Program-made: the position numbers and the translations under genes
Assembly (NCBI GenBank): GCA_037176885.1
Contig: JAWWNJ010000136.1
Coordinates: 1-64,000 of the forward strand
Length of the DNA: 64,000 nucleotides
Direction: 5' to 3'
Source of the DNA: Favolaschia claudopus
Taxonomy: Eukaryota > Basidiomycota > Agaricomycetes > Agaricales > Mycenaceae
Shown: piece by piece, positions 32,129 through 43,365 of the stretch
How the letters are laid out: every line of letters begins with the position of its first letter
How positions within the stretch are numbered: the first letter of the stretch is position 1
The notes under the pieces: generated by a model
What the model saw: only the letters and a program-made list of their open reading frames with translations
The model's database searches: none
What the model was told of the DNA's origin: nothing

Positions 32129-33176
32129 TTGCACTTTTGTCTATGCCTGGATCTTCTATTGCTTTTTACGGTGCAGAATTGGACTCGGATTAACCAATGG
32201 ACCTCTCCCTATGCATGTGCCGATGTGCCTGGATTTGGACTCGCGTTTGATGGGCCGACTTTCGTTCAGGCTGCGCGGAATTCAGGATCTGCGCCGACAG
32301 GAAATGTGCCGACCTCAACAACAGGCTCTGGGACCGCAGGACTTGCACGATTTGTATCAACTGGGACAGGACACAACACAGGCGAGCGACGCTGTGACGG
32401 CATTGGGCAAATCTCGACCTCTACCAACACGGACATCAACGTACGATCCAGTCAGCACGCTCCTGAAGTCGGTAATTCTGATGTTAAAATTATGTACTGG
32501 AATATACACCACCATTTCACACTGAAATCGACCAGCCCTGACTTCCACGGCCTTCTCGCATCATACGACATAATGTTTTTCGCGGAAACGGACATGCTGC
32601 CCGACGAAGAGGACCTTGCAGACGTTCCGAAAGGTTTCTCGCTTATTTCCTTGCCTCGAAAGCCCAGGCTCCAAACGGAACGTCGTGGCGGCGGGATTGC
32701 GCTTCTCATCCGCGATAATATTCATTTCGCCAAGTCCCCCTTGAGCTCTCCCGATATTTTGGTGCTGGACTTAGGCTCAATGTGGCTTGTTGGTGCATAT
32801 ATACCTCCGGAAACATCTCGATGGCAGGGTTGGACCAAGGGTCACATTTCAGGTGTGAAACTATCTACGGCGGAACTCAATGCTGAGCCGCCGGTATGTC
32901 AATCTTGCATGGAGGGCAAGATGACTCGTGCCTCTTTTCCTCCTTCGGAAGAGGAAAATGCCGAACATATTCTCGATCACGTTCATTCAGATCTTTGGAC
33001 TGCTCCAGTCCGTACTCTGAACGGATCGAAATATGCCCTCGCTTTCACCGATGACTGCTCTCGCTGGATTTGGATGTTTTACCTGCGTCACAAGAGTGAT
33101 GCAGTAGCTGCATTCAAGGAGTGGTTGGAGATGGTCGAGCGTGAGACAGGTCGCAAGCTTAAGGTCTGGCACGTCG
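32129..33176 (+). pseudogene. Chimeric frame: LINE endonuclease joined to Ty1/copia integrase
   Basis: One open frame fuses two unrelated retroelement pieces. Residues about 117-235 (32477-32833) are an endonuclease/exonuclease/phosphatase domain of a non-LTR element: VKIMYWNIHHHF, IMFFAETDMLPDE, RRGGGIALLIRDN, WLVGAYIPPETSRWQGW. From residue 237 (32837) it is Ty1/copia: GHISGVKLS (GAG-pre-integrase), CQSCMEGKMTRASF, then the integrase core HSDLWTAP and AFTDDCSRWIWMFYL up to KLKVWHV at 33175. The copia integrase then continues at 34118 after a 941-bp insertion. The junction lies in the GW-T-KGH stretch at 32834-32837. Confidence 0.75.
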
Positions 33177-34117
33177 TGGGTACGGGCACTGCCCTTGCCG
33201 GAAACGGCAGCTTTGTACTTGTTTGGTTCGCAGAGGCGTTTGGTTCCAATTTTGCAAAGGTTTCACCGCCCGAAAAACGGGCTGTATCTCTTGGGACTAC
33301 TGAGGTAAAATCTTCATAAGAGGCATAAAAATAAAAGTTATCCCTTTTGGTACTCCCTCCCTCAACCTTCATCTCAAAGCTGCTGCATTTTTTCAACACT
33401 CTCCCACTTCCAGGGGAAGGCAAAGGAATTTTGCAAATTCAAGGGATAACATTTGAAGATCTATATAAATGGAAGATATTTCTCCCACAACTTATATGGC
33501 TAGAATGTGTTCTGAATAAACGATGGATTTTATTCTCTTCCCTCTTTGTACGCGGGAGTCACAGGTGTCACACTTACTGTGTACTGCCAATATACCTCTC
33601 TGCTCGTCCAATTTCGCTCAAATATGCGCGCTAACAATGTCATAAACTATAGTTCCTTCCCTGGAAACACTATCTGACCACGAAAAGGGAGTCAAACACT
33701 GTTTAAAGAGGCGAAGATCAACTATATCCGAACACTCGGCCGGTTCGGCCGAAATTGGTTGGTCCTCTTCGCAAGTCAGAAATTTACGGCAAGATTGGTC
33801 CAAGATGCCAATCCATACGGCACAGATGCAGCATAAATGCATGGAGAGTGAATATCTTCAAACTTTGAAGCTAATGGAGCACAAAATGTTGGGAAGGATG
33901 CTGGTTGCAGCACAATAAATTGAGTATTTGAGACCAAAATTTTGTTTTTGTGGGGGATCCAAGTAGATTTAGGTATTTGACACAACATTCACCGCGAAAG
34001 TTAGTCTCTATGGGCATTGTGCAAGCCGGAACAGAGTGGAACATGGAAAACTAAGGTTTGATTGAGAACAAACAAGTACAAAGCTGCCGTTTCCGGCAAG
34101 GGCAGTGCCCGTACCCA
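33177..34117. mobile_element. Inverted-repeat element inside the copia integrase (941 bp)
   Basis: The ends match over about 48 bp, beginning TGGGTACGGGCACTGCCCTT and continuing GCCGGAAACGGCAGC. The direct repeat CACGTCG flanks it (33170-33176 and 34118-34124). Removing the element and one CACGTCG restores the integrase frame as KLKVWHVDNGGEF, so the boundaries are certain to within a base. A 7-bp duplication is unusual: 8 bp would mean hAT. No transposase is encoded. Confidence 0.85.
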
Positions 34118-35425
34118 CACGTCGATAATGGGGGTGAATTTATCAACGAAGACCTGAAGCGGTTCTTGAAGGCACGTGGTATTCAGCTCAAAACCAGCGC
34201 TCCACGTACTCCTGAACAGAACGGTGTTGCCGAACGCCAGTTTAGGTCTATTTTTGACTGCGTTCGCACCGTCCTCATCGACGCCGACCTGCCGCTTAGC
34301 ATGTGGGCTGAGGCCAGCAATTACATGGTCTATGTCAAAAACCGTAACCCACACAGCGCTCTCGACCTTCGTACCCCTTTCTCCATCCGCTTCCCAAACC
34401 GCAAACAGCCGAAGTACAGGTCTTTTCACCGTTTCGGTTGCAGGGCTTACCTCTATAATGACAATCCTAATCGCAAAAAGTTCCACCATCGCGGCGAATC
34501 GGTAATTTGTGTTGGGTACCCGGATGATCGCAAGGCTTGGAAGGTTTATCGCCCCTCAAAGCGTACCTTCGGATCGTCGCCTCATATCAAATTTGACGAC
34601 AACTCAAACTGTGGGGAATTTCGGGCTGAGGGGGAGATACACTCATACAAATATTCTTCTCTCAAATCGTCTTCGACCGAAGCTGATGATGATGACTACA
34701 GCCCTCCTTCCTCCACTTCTACGCCTCCAACTGCCAATCCGGTACCTCCTCGTGCACCATCCCCTCCTGCTCCGGCTGGACCTGCGGATATGGTGTCACA
34801 ACCTAAACCCCGGGCACCTCGTCAACCTCGTCCTCTACCACCTCCGCGCGACCCATCTACCCGTATCCGGGAAGCCGCTGAGCTCAAGGCCGCCGCCGCA
34901 AACCTTAATTCAGGCTTAGCAGCAGCGCCAGCTCCAGAGGACTCTGACCGTGCGCCGGAAGATTCTGCTTTCGCGGAATCCTGGGACGAATTTGAGTACG
35001 CTCATATCATTGGTCCCGGCGAAGTTCCTCGCAACTACAAGGAAGCGATGGAATCGCCCGATCGTTCCGAGTGGGAGAGCGCGATGGAAGTCGAGCTCGA
35101 TAGCATTGCGAGGATGGGTACATGGGAACTTGTCCCACCACCTCCCGGTGTGACTCCGCTTGGTTCGCTCTGGGTCTATGCCTTGAAGCACGACAGTACT
35201 GGTGCCATCACTCGGTACAAAGCTCGTCTATGTGCTCAGGGTACACCCCAGCGCCCAGGTATCAATTTTTCGATGTCTTTTGCTCCTGTTGTGAAGTCAG
35301 AGTCGCTTCGTTACCTCCTAACCCTAGCTGCAAAGCTGGACTGGGAATTCCACGTTGTGGACGTCGACTCCGCCTTTCTCAACAGCGAGACAGATCCAGA
35401 CGAGCCACCTATCTACACTGACTCG
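34118..35425 (+). pseudogene. Ty1/copia integrase (second part) and start of reverse transcriptase
   Basis: Continues the integrase core with VDNGGEFINEDLKRFLKARG and APRTPEQNGVAERQFRSIFD (the second Asp and the Glu of the DDE triad), then MWAEASNYMVYVKNRNP and the C-terminal SFHRFGCRAYLYNDNPN. A Pro/Ser-rich linker (34690-34930) follows, and then the start of reverse transcriptase: NYKEAMESPDRSEWESAMEV, TWELVPPPPGVTPLGSLWVY, RYKARLCAQGTPQRPGINF, WEFHVVDVDSAFLNSE. It ends about 35420, before the YVDD active site and RNase H, so the copy is 3' truncated. Confidence 0.8.
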
Positions 35426-35699
35426 GAAATAATATCGGATCACGTCACTCGTGAGAAAGATGTTGCTCGCGCGCTAGAGCGTAGGAGGCTTTTCGGATTT
35501 TTATGTACCCAAACAAATAGTAATGAGGTGTACTATATACATGTAAAATATTGAGCAAGCAAACTGAAAATCCGGCGCTGGATGGCCAGTTTCGTGATGC
35601 TGGGTGATCCAATCATAAATCTGGTTTTGGCCGCTTTAGGAAATCAGAGTCAGAAATGCTCGTTCAAGGCAGCGTTGGTGGAAATAAACACACCAGCCA

Positions 35700-36690
35700 C
35701 TAATAACGAGTCTCCCCACCATTTTCCTTCAACAAATCCCGCACCCGATTGGGCAAGCTGTCATATAACTTGTCGATATATGCCTGATCAATTTGTTCCC
35801 ACTCTTCCTTCAAAGCGGCCCATAATTCCTCCTTGTTCTTCGGCAGTGGATCCCTAGCGCGCACCATGGTCTCCAAATGATCCCAAAGATTCTCGATGAT
35901 GTTCATATAAGGTGAATTTGGTGCCCAGGGAAGAACCTCAAAGCCTTCAAGCTCCAGCCACCCCAAAGCATGCTTGGAGCGATGCTTTGAATCGCCGTCC
36001 TGCTGAAAATAGACAGTCGAGCGATCCAACTCATGCTTTTCAAGGGTCCGCGGGAGGGTTTTGGCCAGGATGTCGGTGTAACCGAAGCGGTCGATGATTC
36101 CGTCGATCCGGTGAAGTTGTCCGACTCCATATCGGGTAATACACCCCCACACCATCACACTCCCGCCACCGTGTTTGACTTTCTTCTTGGTGTATCGGGC
36201 GTCATTTGCTTGCCCCGGCTCTCTCCAGCACCACTGCCGCCCATCCGACCCAATGATATTAAATTTGGACTCATCTGAGAAGATCACCGCCCGCCAATCC
36301 TCCGGTGTCCAATAACAATGCAGTTCCCCCCATTCTTTTCGCTTCCTCCGGTGGGCTGGTGTCAACAAGGGTCGAGATTGACGCACATAGGCATTCAATC
36401 CTTGTTTTTTGAGGGCAGCTCGAATCGTATCGACGTGCAAATGGGGGAAATATTTCCTCTGCAAGTCCGAAGCATTCTTGGCTTTGCCCGAAGACAGCAG
36501 TCTAAGTGCTTTACGGACATCCCGCTCGTTGATTTTGCGTGCCTGGGAGTTTTCGCGTCAAAATTGTGGGTTGGTCCGTAGCGGGCATTGATTCTGGAGA
36601 CGGTAGAGGGCGCAACATTTTCCTTTTCTCGACTCTTCCACTCTCTCAAACTGTTTCCCCGTGCCACTCTCGTTTGGCGCCACTCCATTG
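35700..36690 (-). pseudogene. Tc1-type transposase with one frameshift
   Basis: The catalytic part (36464-35700, 254 codons) shows VIFSDESKFNI with the first Asp, VKHGGGSVMVWGCI, YFQQDGDSKH with the second Asp, and PYMNIIENLWDHLE with Asn-Pro-like spacing and Glu: a DD34E transposase of the Tc1/mariner superfamily, which cuts and pastes DNA at TA. The N-terminal DNA-binding half is in another frame (36688-36530: STVSRINARYGPTHNF) and joins ARKINERDVRKALRLLSSGK only after a one-base shift near 36545. No inverted ends belonging to it were found. If active elsewhere, such an enzyme could mobilise the many TA-flanked elements here, though none of their ends is linked to it. Confidence 0.8.
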
Positions 36691-36699
36691 CACCTCAGG

Positions 36700-37986
36700 C
36701 CCTTCTCTCGAAAGCGGCGCTCTGCGACCACCTGTATGCCCCCTCCGACCTGTGTCGCCGACACCTTCGTCCACATGATTCGCTCGCCACCTCTTCCACG
36801 CACTCATCCACTCCTCGCTCGCTCGGAATAGCGTAAGAAATCAAAGACAATCCTTCTCTGCATCACTTCCGCATCCAGCTCACCACCCTCGACGTCGACG
36901 TCAGCGCTTTCGACGCCGCCTCCAACCATCTTCGCTAGCTCCTACCTTCAAGATCTTCTTCTCGTTGAAGGTGTACGGCCGGCCCCTCCGTCCAGGACTT
37001 TTCTTCCATCGCTCGCAACAACACATCTGCGCATCTCCGGGGCTCGCATTTCCTCAGCGTCTCGCACTCCTCCGCGCAGGACCGCTTGCATCGTTGTACG
37101 ACGGACGCCGCGCCGCCGCCGCCACCTGGTCATCCCTCCCTCGACAACCACGGCGCAGCGCATACGGAAAAGACGCTTCACGGGCTGCTGTATCCGAGCC
37201 CAGCGCTCGTTCTCTACCTCAGTGACTGTGGTCATTTTCTGACGAACGCCATGCCGCTACTGCAACGACTGCTCTCAAGCTTTAAGCACTCCTTCAATCA
37301 ACCTTCCTCACTTGAATCAATCGACGAACGCCATGCCGCTACTGCAACGACTGCTCTCAAGCTTTAAGCACTCCTTCAATCAACCTTCCTCACTTGAATC
37401 AATCAACGGTCCATCAACTTTAGCAACCTGACTTGGCGTCGTTTCCCCCTTCCCCCTCCTCCCGACAGCTGTATCAGATTCCTCTATTCGTCGAGACTTG
37501 GTTTTCACTCGCTTTCAAACGAATTCTCCTCGGACTCCTCAGATTTCTATCCTTCCAGGCGGACGCACCGTAACGTCAATACAGTCTCCTCCAAGATTTC
37601 CGATTTGTCTATCACAAACAACACTGCTTCGACTCGACCTCTGCAACATAAACTTTCGACACCGCACCGTAGAGTGCCTCGTCTTATTACCACTGCCTGC
37701 TTCCTCCCCTCTTCCTATCCGCCGCAATCTCGACTCTCCCTTGATTTGTTCCAGTGTCGGATAGTTCGTTATATACTTGTAGTACTTACTTCCGTTTCAA
37801 TATATGATTCGTTTCCCATTTTTACTGTGTGTGCTTCGATCCACTTGGACGACTTTGGGCACTATGAGTGCTATGACTCTGCCTACTCTGACCTACTCTG
37901 AGTGTCTATGGCGCTAACTTCCCACCACCCAGGTTTCTATGGGGTTGAGTCTTCTGCTTTGACCACTATGACGTCTTTCTAGCGCT
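36700..37986. other. C/T-rich stretch with an 82-bp tandem duplication
   Basis: The plus strand is pyrimidine-rich (many CTC, TTC words) from 36730 to 37750 and shows no convincing gene. 37241-37322 is repeated perfectly as 37323-37404. Confidence 0.45.
37241..37404. repeat. Perfect 82-bp tandem duplication
   Basis: Two adjacent identical units starting GACGAACGCCATGCCGCTAC and ending TTGAATCAATC. 82 is not a multiple of three, so it is unlikely to sit in coding sequence. Confidence 0.85.
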
Positions 37987-40745
37987 CTAGCGGTCTCTGG
38001 CGGTCTCTGCCGCAGTTTCAGTTTTTCCTGATGAGTTTACTCCGGCATCATGACAATTTTTTGCTTGCATCAGCGCGAGCCCTAACAAATCATTCGGGAA
38101 CCAGGCAATCGGAGAAGGCGTCGGAATCATTGGATGAAAATCACTCTCACGCGACCAGTTCTTTCCACTCCCATGTGCCTCCCTTGGACTATCAGCCAGA
38201 GTCAGAGGCAGACCGTGGTGTAATGGCCCAAAAGAGTCATTGATGAAATGTTGGAAAAGAATCTGGTTGTTTTTGGATTATGAATGGGGCTGTTCGTGAA
38301 CGAATGAGTCAATTTGGGCTCACTGTGAGGACAAGCAGCACACTGATTAAAACTCCTTGCGGTGCTGGGGCCGGATAATTACGCTCATGCCGTGCGAGAA
38401 AAAATAGGCCTGCCATACAGATCTTCATCAAGGTAAGAAAAGCGATTCAATATGAAGGCGACGTTGGCCTACCTGTTGAATGTAAAATCCCACAAATATG
38501 TGGCCCACTGCTCGGGGAAAGAACTGCCCGCCGGAGTCGGAACCTCGAGGTTGAGCAAATTGCCATACCAGAAGATACTTGTAGAGGTGATAAAAGACGA
38601 AAAAAGCAAAGCATGCAATACCGTTGATGATAGGTGAGATAACGGAATACACGAGGCCTGTATTTGGCTTGATATCATTTGGTTAGGGAAGTAAACTATC
38701 ATACCAATAACTGCAAGAAGGGTGAAGTCCGGAAAGAGCGTACCCCACTGCACACTGCGCGAGCCGTACTTGATTGCATAAATCGATCGAGGCGTACTGC
38801 CAAGCATGAATAGTTTAGTATGATACAAAATTAGGGGTCCGATTTGAAGCAAGCCGTTTGCCGCTCCCGAAAGACCCCTCAAGACGGTAAACCTTTGGAA
38901 CAAAGTTCGAGTATTTGGCAAAGATTCGACGATTGCCAGACGCTCACGTGAGAAAAAATGTGGACGCTTGGGAAGTCTTTGGGCCAGAAGAGTTGGTACC
39001 GAAGTGGGAGCCCTCAGCAGCCCTGGAAGAGCAGCAACTATTCCAGAGGACACTGTGATGATCAAAAAGGAGTGCTGTTGTAACAAGATTGTCAAAGTCA
39101 GCCAGTTGCTCAGGAGCTTACGCACCACTACTTGAAACATAAAAAATCTTGTCATCAAACTCAGCTCCACGGCGCTTTGTGTTGGCTTCCCTTCAAAGAC
39201 AGCCAAGCTTCTCAGAGAAAGTGGGACCAACATCATGACAGCTGCCAGGAGCACAGGAGGCAGTATCCCACTCAGGAATCCCATGACCCACTGGCAGGTC
39301 GGAATCATGTCAATCCATGAGAGCCAAGGGGCGGTGGCTGCGAGCGAGGGCAGGCTCGACGTGAGCCCAATGAATGCCGCCGGAACCGTCCAGAATATGA
39401 TTAGTGCAGTGGTAGCCGCATATGACACGGGCATTCGCAGCTATTTCGTTAGGTCAGTGCACTCAATGAGTTTGATCTACGTGGCTTACCTTTAGTTCGC
39501 AAGGGTTTTGATTCAGATTATTCCATACCACATCCTTCCATGAAACGTCGACATATTTGGCGCTCATGAGATACGGTTTATGATGCAACAAGGCCTTGCT
39601 CGCCATGTGGGCAGATATTCGGCTATTACATGTTATGAACACAGCGCATGTCTTCCAAGAAAGAATTCCCCCGCCGGCCGTACGCGGTCGGGTTTTGAAG
39701 TGGTCATCGGCAGAGTCCCGTGAGATTTGTGTAAGTAACCGGTTGCAAGTGGCAATCTCGCTGCAAGCCCACTCAATCGAGTCCACCTTCTTCCCCCAGA
39801 AACCAAATATACCCACCCTGTGACTCGGTCGCTGCGATTTCGTGGTGGTTTCCAACTGGCCTGAACCAGCATTTTCACGGGCCGCCATAGCAAGAAACTT
39901 TGTTACTGCTGCTTCCAATTTTGTAATCGCTGCCATGCGGCGGTGCGCAATATTAGGAATCAGTTCCAAGCCGCTGGTCGTCCATATATTATGTCTCCCC
40001 CCAGATAGGTCTTTGAAAAGTTCACGAAGGGCTGCTGGGTTCGAATAAGATGCGGGAACGCCCGTTACAAGGAAGGTGTGCGCTTGTATTGACCCAGTGC
40101 GGGAGGGACTAGTAAGATATTCTTGGCGTATCAGAATGAAATGCTGCATCTCGCGCCAGACGTTGTGGAAAACCCAAAAAGTGAAGATCCACGTGCACAT
40201 CAGGTGAGCCCAGTAGCGCACCAGCTTGTCAGGTTGCACATTTCCCATGGTAAAACGGTCAAGTTGAGAGTTTGTGCCAACGTGGGACCCCGCGCTAGTC
40301 AGAGGAAGGAGTATTGCCCATGATATGATCCAAAGGGCGAAGAAAATACGAGCTTTCATACGGAGAAAGCAAACAAAAAAATATGCGTCCGCGCCGTTTT
40401 TGTCACGCACTAAGCGGCAGTCAATATTATACATGGCAATTGGCCAATAGAGTAGGGATCTGCTTCCGGTTAAAGGTGCTGCACGCTTCCTGATCGAGCC
40501 GTAAGTATGTATCTGACTTTACGAGCGAAAACCAACGAATCGAGGTGGACGCTAGCTCTGGGCTCGTAGATTGACTTCAAATGGGGTCGGGTGATTGTAA
40601 ATAAGCCAATGGCAGCCACAAAAACAATGGCGTTGAGTGACAACGTGGAGAGAAAGCTCGATGTAGATGCTGTGTCGACTTGTTCCCTGAAGAAGAGGTT
40701 ACTTAAATAGATAACACTGTGCAGAGGGAAGGTTTTGAAATTCAT
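37987..40745 (-). CDS. CSC1/TMEM63-type (DUF221) osmosensitive cation channel
   Basis: Seven exons can be joined: about 40745-40490, about 40460-39490, 39440-39126, 39074-38705, 38657-38473, 38422-38324 and 38262-37987, all with GT-AG introns of about 50-60 bp. Order of domains: the RSN1 N-terminal membrane segment (ASTSSFLSTLSLNAIVFVAA), the cytosolic loop (NGADAYFFVCFLRMKARIFF, later HTFLVTGVPASY), then the 7-TM channel core: MPVSYAATTALIIFWTVPAA, FFMFQVV joined to HSFLIITVSSG, LLAVIG joined to LVYSVISPIINGIACFAFFV, FYIQQ joined to MAGLFFLARHE, then HFINDSFGPLHHGLPLTLAD. These are family hallmarks; such proteins are stretch- or osmolarity-gated channels of the plasma membrane. Total about 830 residues, as expected. 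Uncertain: the first methionine and the first intron (phase does not fit cleanly). Confidence 0.88.
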
Positions 40746-40878
40746 GATGTTGTTCAGGACCTTGTGTCAGGTATTTCGTCGTCATTTGTGTTGAATTTCA
40801 TGATCTTTCGTCGGATTTCATGACGAAACGTTACGATCCGGGGTCCTGAAATTCCTAACGACTGTGGGCCCGTTCCTA

Positions 40879-41005
40879 CAGTGGCGGCGGGATCTGATGC
40901 CACCCCCTAAAAAATGATGTGACCCCAATCGACTTCATTTGCATCAAAAGTTCCAGAAATAGGCTGTTCTATTTTTAGGGGTGGCATCAGATGGCGCCGC
41001 CACTG
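40879..41005. mobile_element. TA-flanked inverted-repeat element upstream of the channel gene
   Basis: 127 bp with ends CAGTGGCGGCG and CGCCGCCACTG between TA dinucleotides (40877-40878, 41006-41007). It is the complete member of a family with truncated relatives at 1439 and 22434. It lies about 130 bp before the first recognised codon of the channel gene, in the promoter region. Confidence 0.82.
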
Positions 41006-41194
41006 TAACGTTTTTCATGACATTTTGTCATGATCTTCGCAATGATTCGTCCGGAAGTACCACCAAGCTATGTAGCCAGCTATCCCGACGCCTTACTCCT
41101 TATGAAAGAAACTCCATGGAAGAGGTACAAACAGGATATATTTCAAGTACCGGACAATACAGTTGCAGTACTACTAGTATAATAATATTCTGAC

Positions 41195-41621
41195 CTTCAA
41201 AATCTCGCCACCATCACGATCAGCCGTACTTGAACAGCTTGCGTGGTTCGGAAGCACACTACGGAGAATGAAAAAGGGGTAGAAAAGGGAAGCAACTCAC
41301 CGGGTTAGACAGATCACTGAATGCTCTGTCGTCATCAAAGAGCTAAATTACCACGTCAGGGAAAGAGCACATTAATGAGCTGCAATGCACTCTCGCAGTA
41401 TCACTCACAATGATACCCTGCCCAACTACTTCATCGAGAGTCTTGCGCACTGCAGAGAGATCTAGCTCGATATCGCGGTGTGGATTGATCCTAGAGGGCG
41501 GTGACGTATGGAAGGAGGCGTGGTGGTTGTGAGAGTCCGTTACAGCAGAGTGTTGGCGAGAGTGACGGCGGCGGCGCTCTACGATGGTGACTGGGAGGGA
41601 GGTCATGGTGGGGGGAGACAA
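41195..41621 (-). CDS. Small spliced gene of unknown function
   Basis: Starts MSPPTMTSLPVTIVERRRRH, with a His/Ser-rich N-terminus and then DIELDLSAVRKTLDEVVGQG. GT-AG introns join GQGII to LFDDDRAFSDLSNP (41344-41303) and then to a third exon near 41265 that reads either VLPNHASCSSTADRDGGEIL or another frame. The introns (GTGAGTGATA..TTTAG, GTGAGTTGCT..CGTAG) are convincing, but the protein is not recognised. The gene may be truncated on its 3' side. Confidence 0.45.
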
Positions 41622-42131
41622 GAGGCGTCGTGAGCGGCCGCAGCATTATGTAAATTTGCGGGTTTTTCGAGGCCGAAATTCGTGATGTTTTGTCGTGAAT
41701 GCAGGTTCAAGATTTATACTGATTCACAGGTGTGACCCTAGTCCCCCTATTAGTGAGCAGATCACCAGGGGGCAAATCTCAACGAGTCATTCATTCATGA
41801 CCCTCTCTGTGTTACTTACACGTGGAATTATAAGAACTTTGGCATTCGGACGCGTGAAACAGTTATAAGGGCTTATGAATTACGTATGTCTGTGGAGAGC
41901 CGGCGGAATTCAAGTTTTCAAGTTGCAAAAAGAGAAGAGAAAGAGAGAGAAAGGGGAGAGACTCACTATGTATCTGAGACTCTGTTTCCAAGAAATCGGC
42001 GCTTCAAAGTCGCTGTAGCACTTTCCAGAGCGGTCACAATCTTGATTTTTTATGCCTTGATTAGGCAGATCAGAGGAATTCAAAATATGGTAAGAGGTAT
42101 GTCCTTTCGGAGCAACTGCCTCCTTGGGACA
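41622..42131. other. Stretch without confident genes
   Basis: A purine-rich segment (AAGAGAAGAGAAAGAGAGAG) lies at 41928-41960. No protein-like frame. Confidence 0.35.
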
Positions 42132-42133
42132 TA

Positions 42134-42659
42134 TGGTGGGGGACGTGACTTTATGTCAGACCGGAATTTTTGGAATTTTGACCTGAAACCTGGCCAGATC
42201 AACTCGAAATACCCAAGAGTGGGTGTTTTCCGAAATTTTGGACCGTGGGAACTTTTTGATGGGAAATGGCCAAACTTTTGCCGGAGAAACAGGTTTTCAA
42301 GGGGGGAAAGTACCGTTGAGGTAAAACTTGGGAGAGCTTTTGAGATCTCCAGTACCTCTTATAAGTTTGTTTTGGACCCAATACTCAAATCACTACTCTT
42401 TGGGGGCATATTGGGTATTGATGGGCCATCAAATTGCCCCCGGCAGAGCCATTTCGGATCAATTTCCGCTTTAGGATGGCCAAATTTGTGGTCAAAATCA
42501 TGAAAGTCAATGGGGAATAAATCTGCTCCATAAAATCTCTTCTACTCTTCAAAAGGAAGCCATTTATGCAATATCAAGAAATTTGGGTGACTGTCACACG
42601 AGTTATTAGCGTCACAATGTCCACCATAAAAGTTTGTCACGAAGTCACGTCCCCCACCA
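42134..42659. mobile_element. TA-flanked element, family TGGTGGGGGACGTGACTT, complete copy
   Basis: Ends TGGTGGGGGACGTGACTT and the complement AAGTCACGTCCCCCACCA lie between TA at 42132-42133 and 42660-42661. The interior (526 bp in all) is conserved in a 5'-truncated copy at 59797-60254 and an inverted fragment at about 45745-45890. The 205-aa open frame that spans it (41886-42503) is not conserved as protein in the other copies. Confidence 0.8.
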
Positions 42660-42661
42660 TA

Positions 42662-43360
42662 CTCTCAGCCAATCAAATTCAAGATTTCCTCGGAAGTTTC
42701 CTCGGCCGTTCCCACAGTTAGTCCGAAAAGGCCGATGAACCATTCTCGATGCTGAATTCAACTTGAAAATTGCCTTCAGATACTCTCACAAACATGCTCT
42801 GACGCTTTATTCGTGTTGAAGACAGTATAGCAATACATCAGGCACAATTTCTTCGAGTTCTTGGGCTCGACACCAAAACACATGCAAACCTCAAAGCTCA
42901 GTTGACCGCCGGCAGCAAGTTCAAGTATTCTGCTCTCCAAGGTGGCGGTTAAGGTGCACGATTTAGGGTTAAATGAGACTGCATATATAGGTAAATTATT
43001 CGGACTCCAATTGCGCCGTCCTCAGGCTCTCAACTAGGCACCCAAATGAGTTTCTAAACCAGCAATATTGCTTTCAGAAAAGTTGAAGACAACGATGTCT
43101 TGCTCCCCCTCATTCCGAGCACGAAGCGACACAGGTGCGCTGTTGTTCTAAGATCGAAAGCAGGTACAGTAGTCGGGGTGAGACGGATTGCGGGGCGGGG
43201 GAAGGCAACGAGATGAAAATCGGCATTTCGTCTCAACCTCCCCACATGCCAGCGTTTCGGAGCAATTTCGAGAATTCAAAGCGGCGGTTGAGTGCGTGGA
43301 TTCGTTTATTTTTATCGAAGATGAGTGCTAACTTTGAGGACTGTAGATCCACTCAGACTG
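42662..43360. other. Stretch without confident genes
   Basis: A short protein-like run, SIAIHQAQFLRVLGLDTKTH then LKAQLTAGSKFKYSALQGG, is encoded on the plus strand at about 42825-42950 and may be an eroded upstream exon of the following gene. Otherwise nothing is recognised. Confidence 0.3.
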
Positions 43361-43365
43361 AGCCC

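Noticed and set aside
35382..35554. Continuation of the copia reverse transcriptase beyond 35425
   Set aside because: After DEPPIYTDSE the frame no longer resembles reverse transcriptase and the expected YVDD is absent. The element ends there.
41886..42503. 205-codon open frame in the TGGTGGGGG element as a transposase
   Set aside because: It starts outside the element, is not kept open in the copy at 59797-60254 and lacks catalytic motifs.
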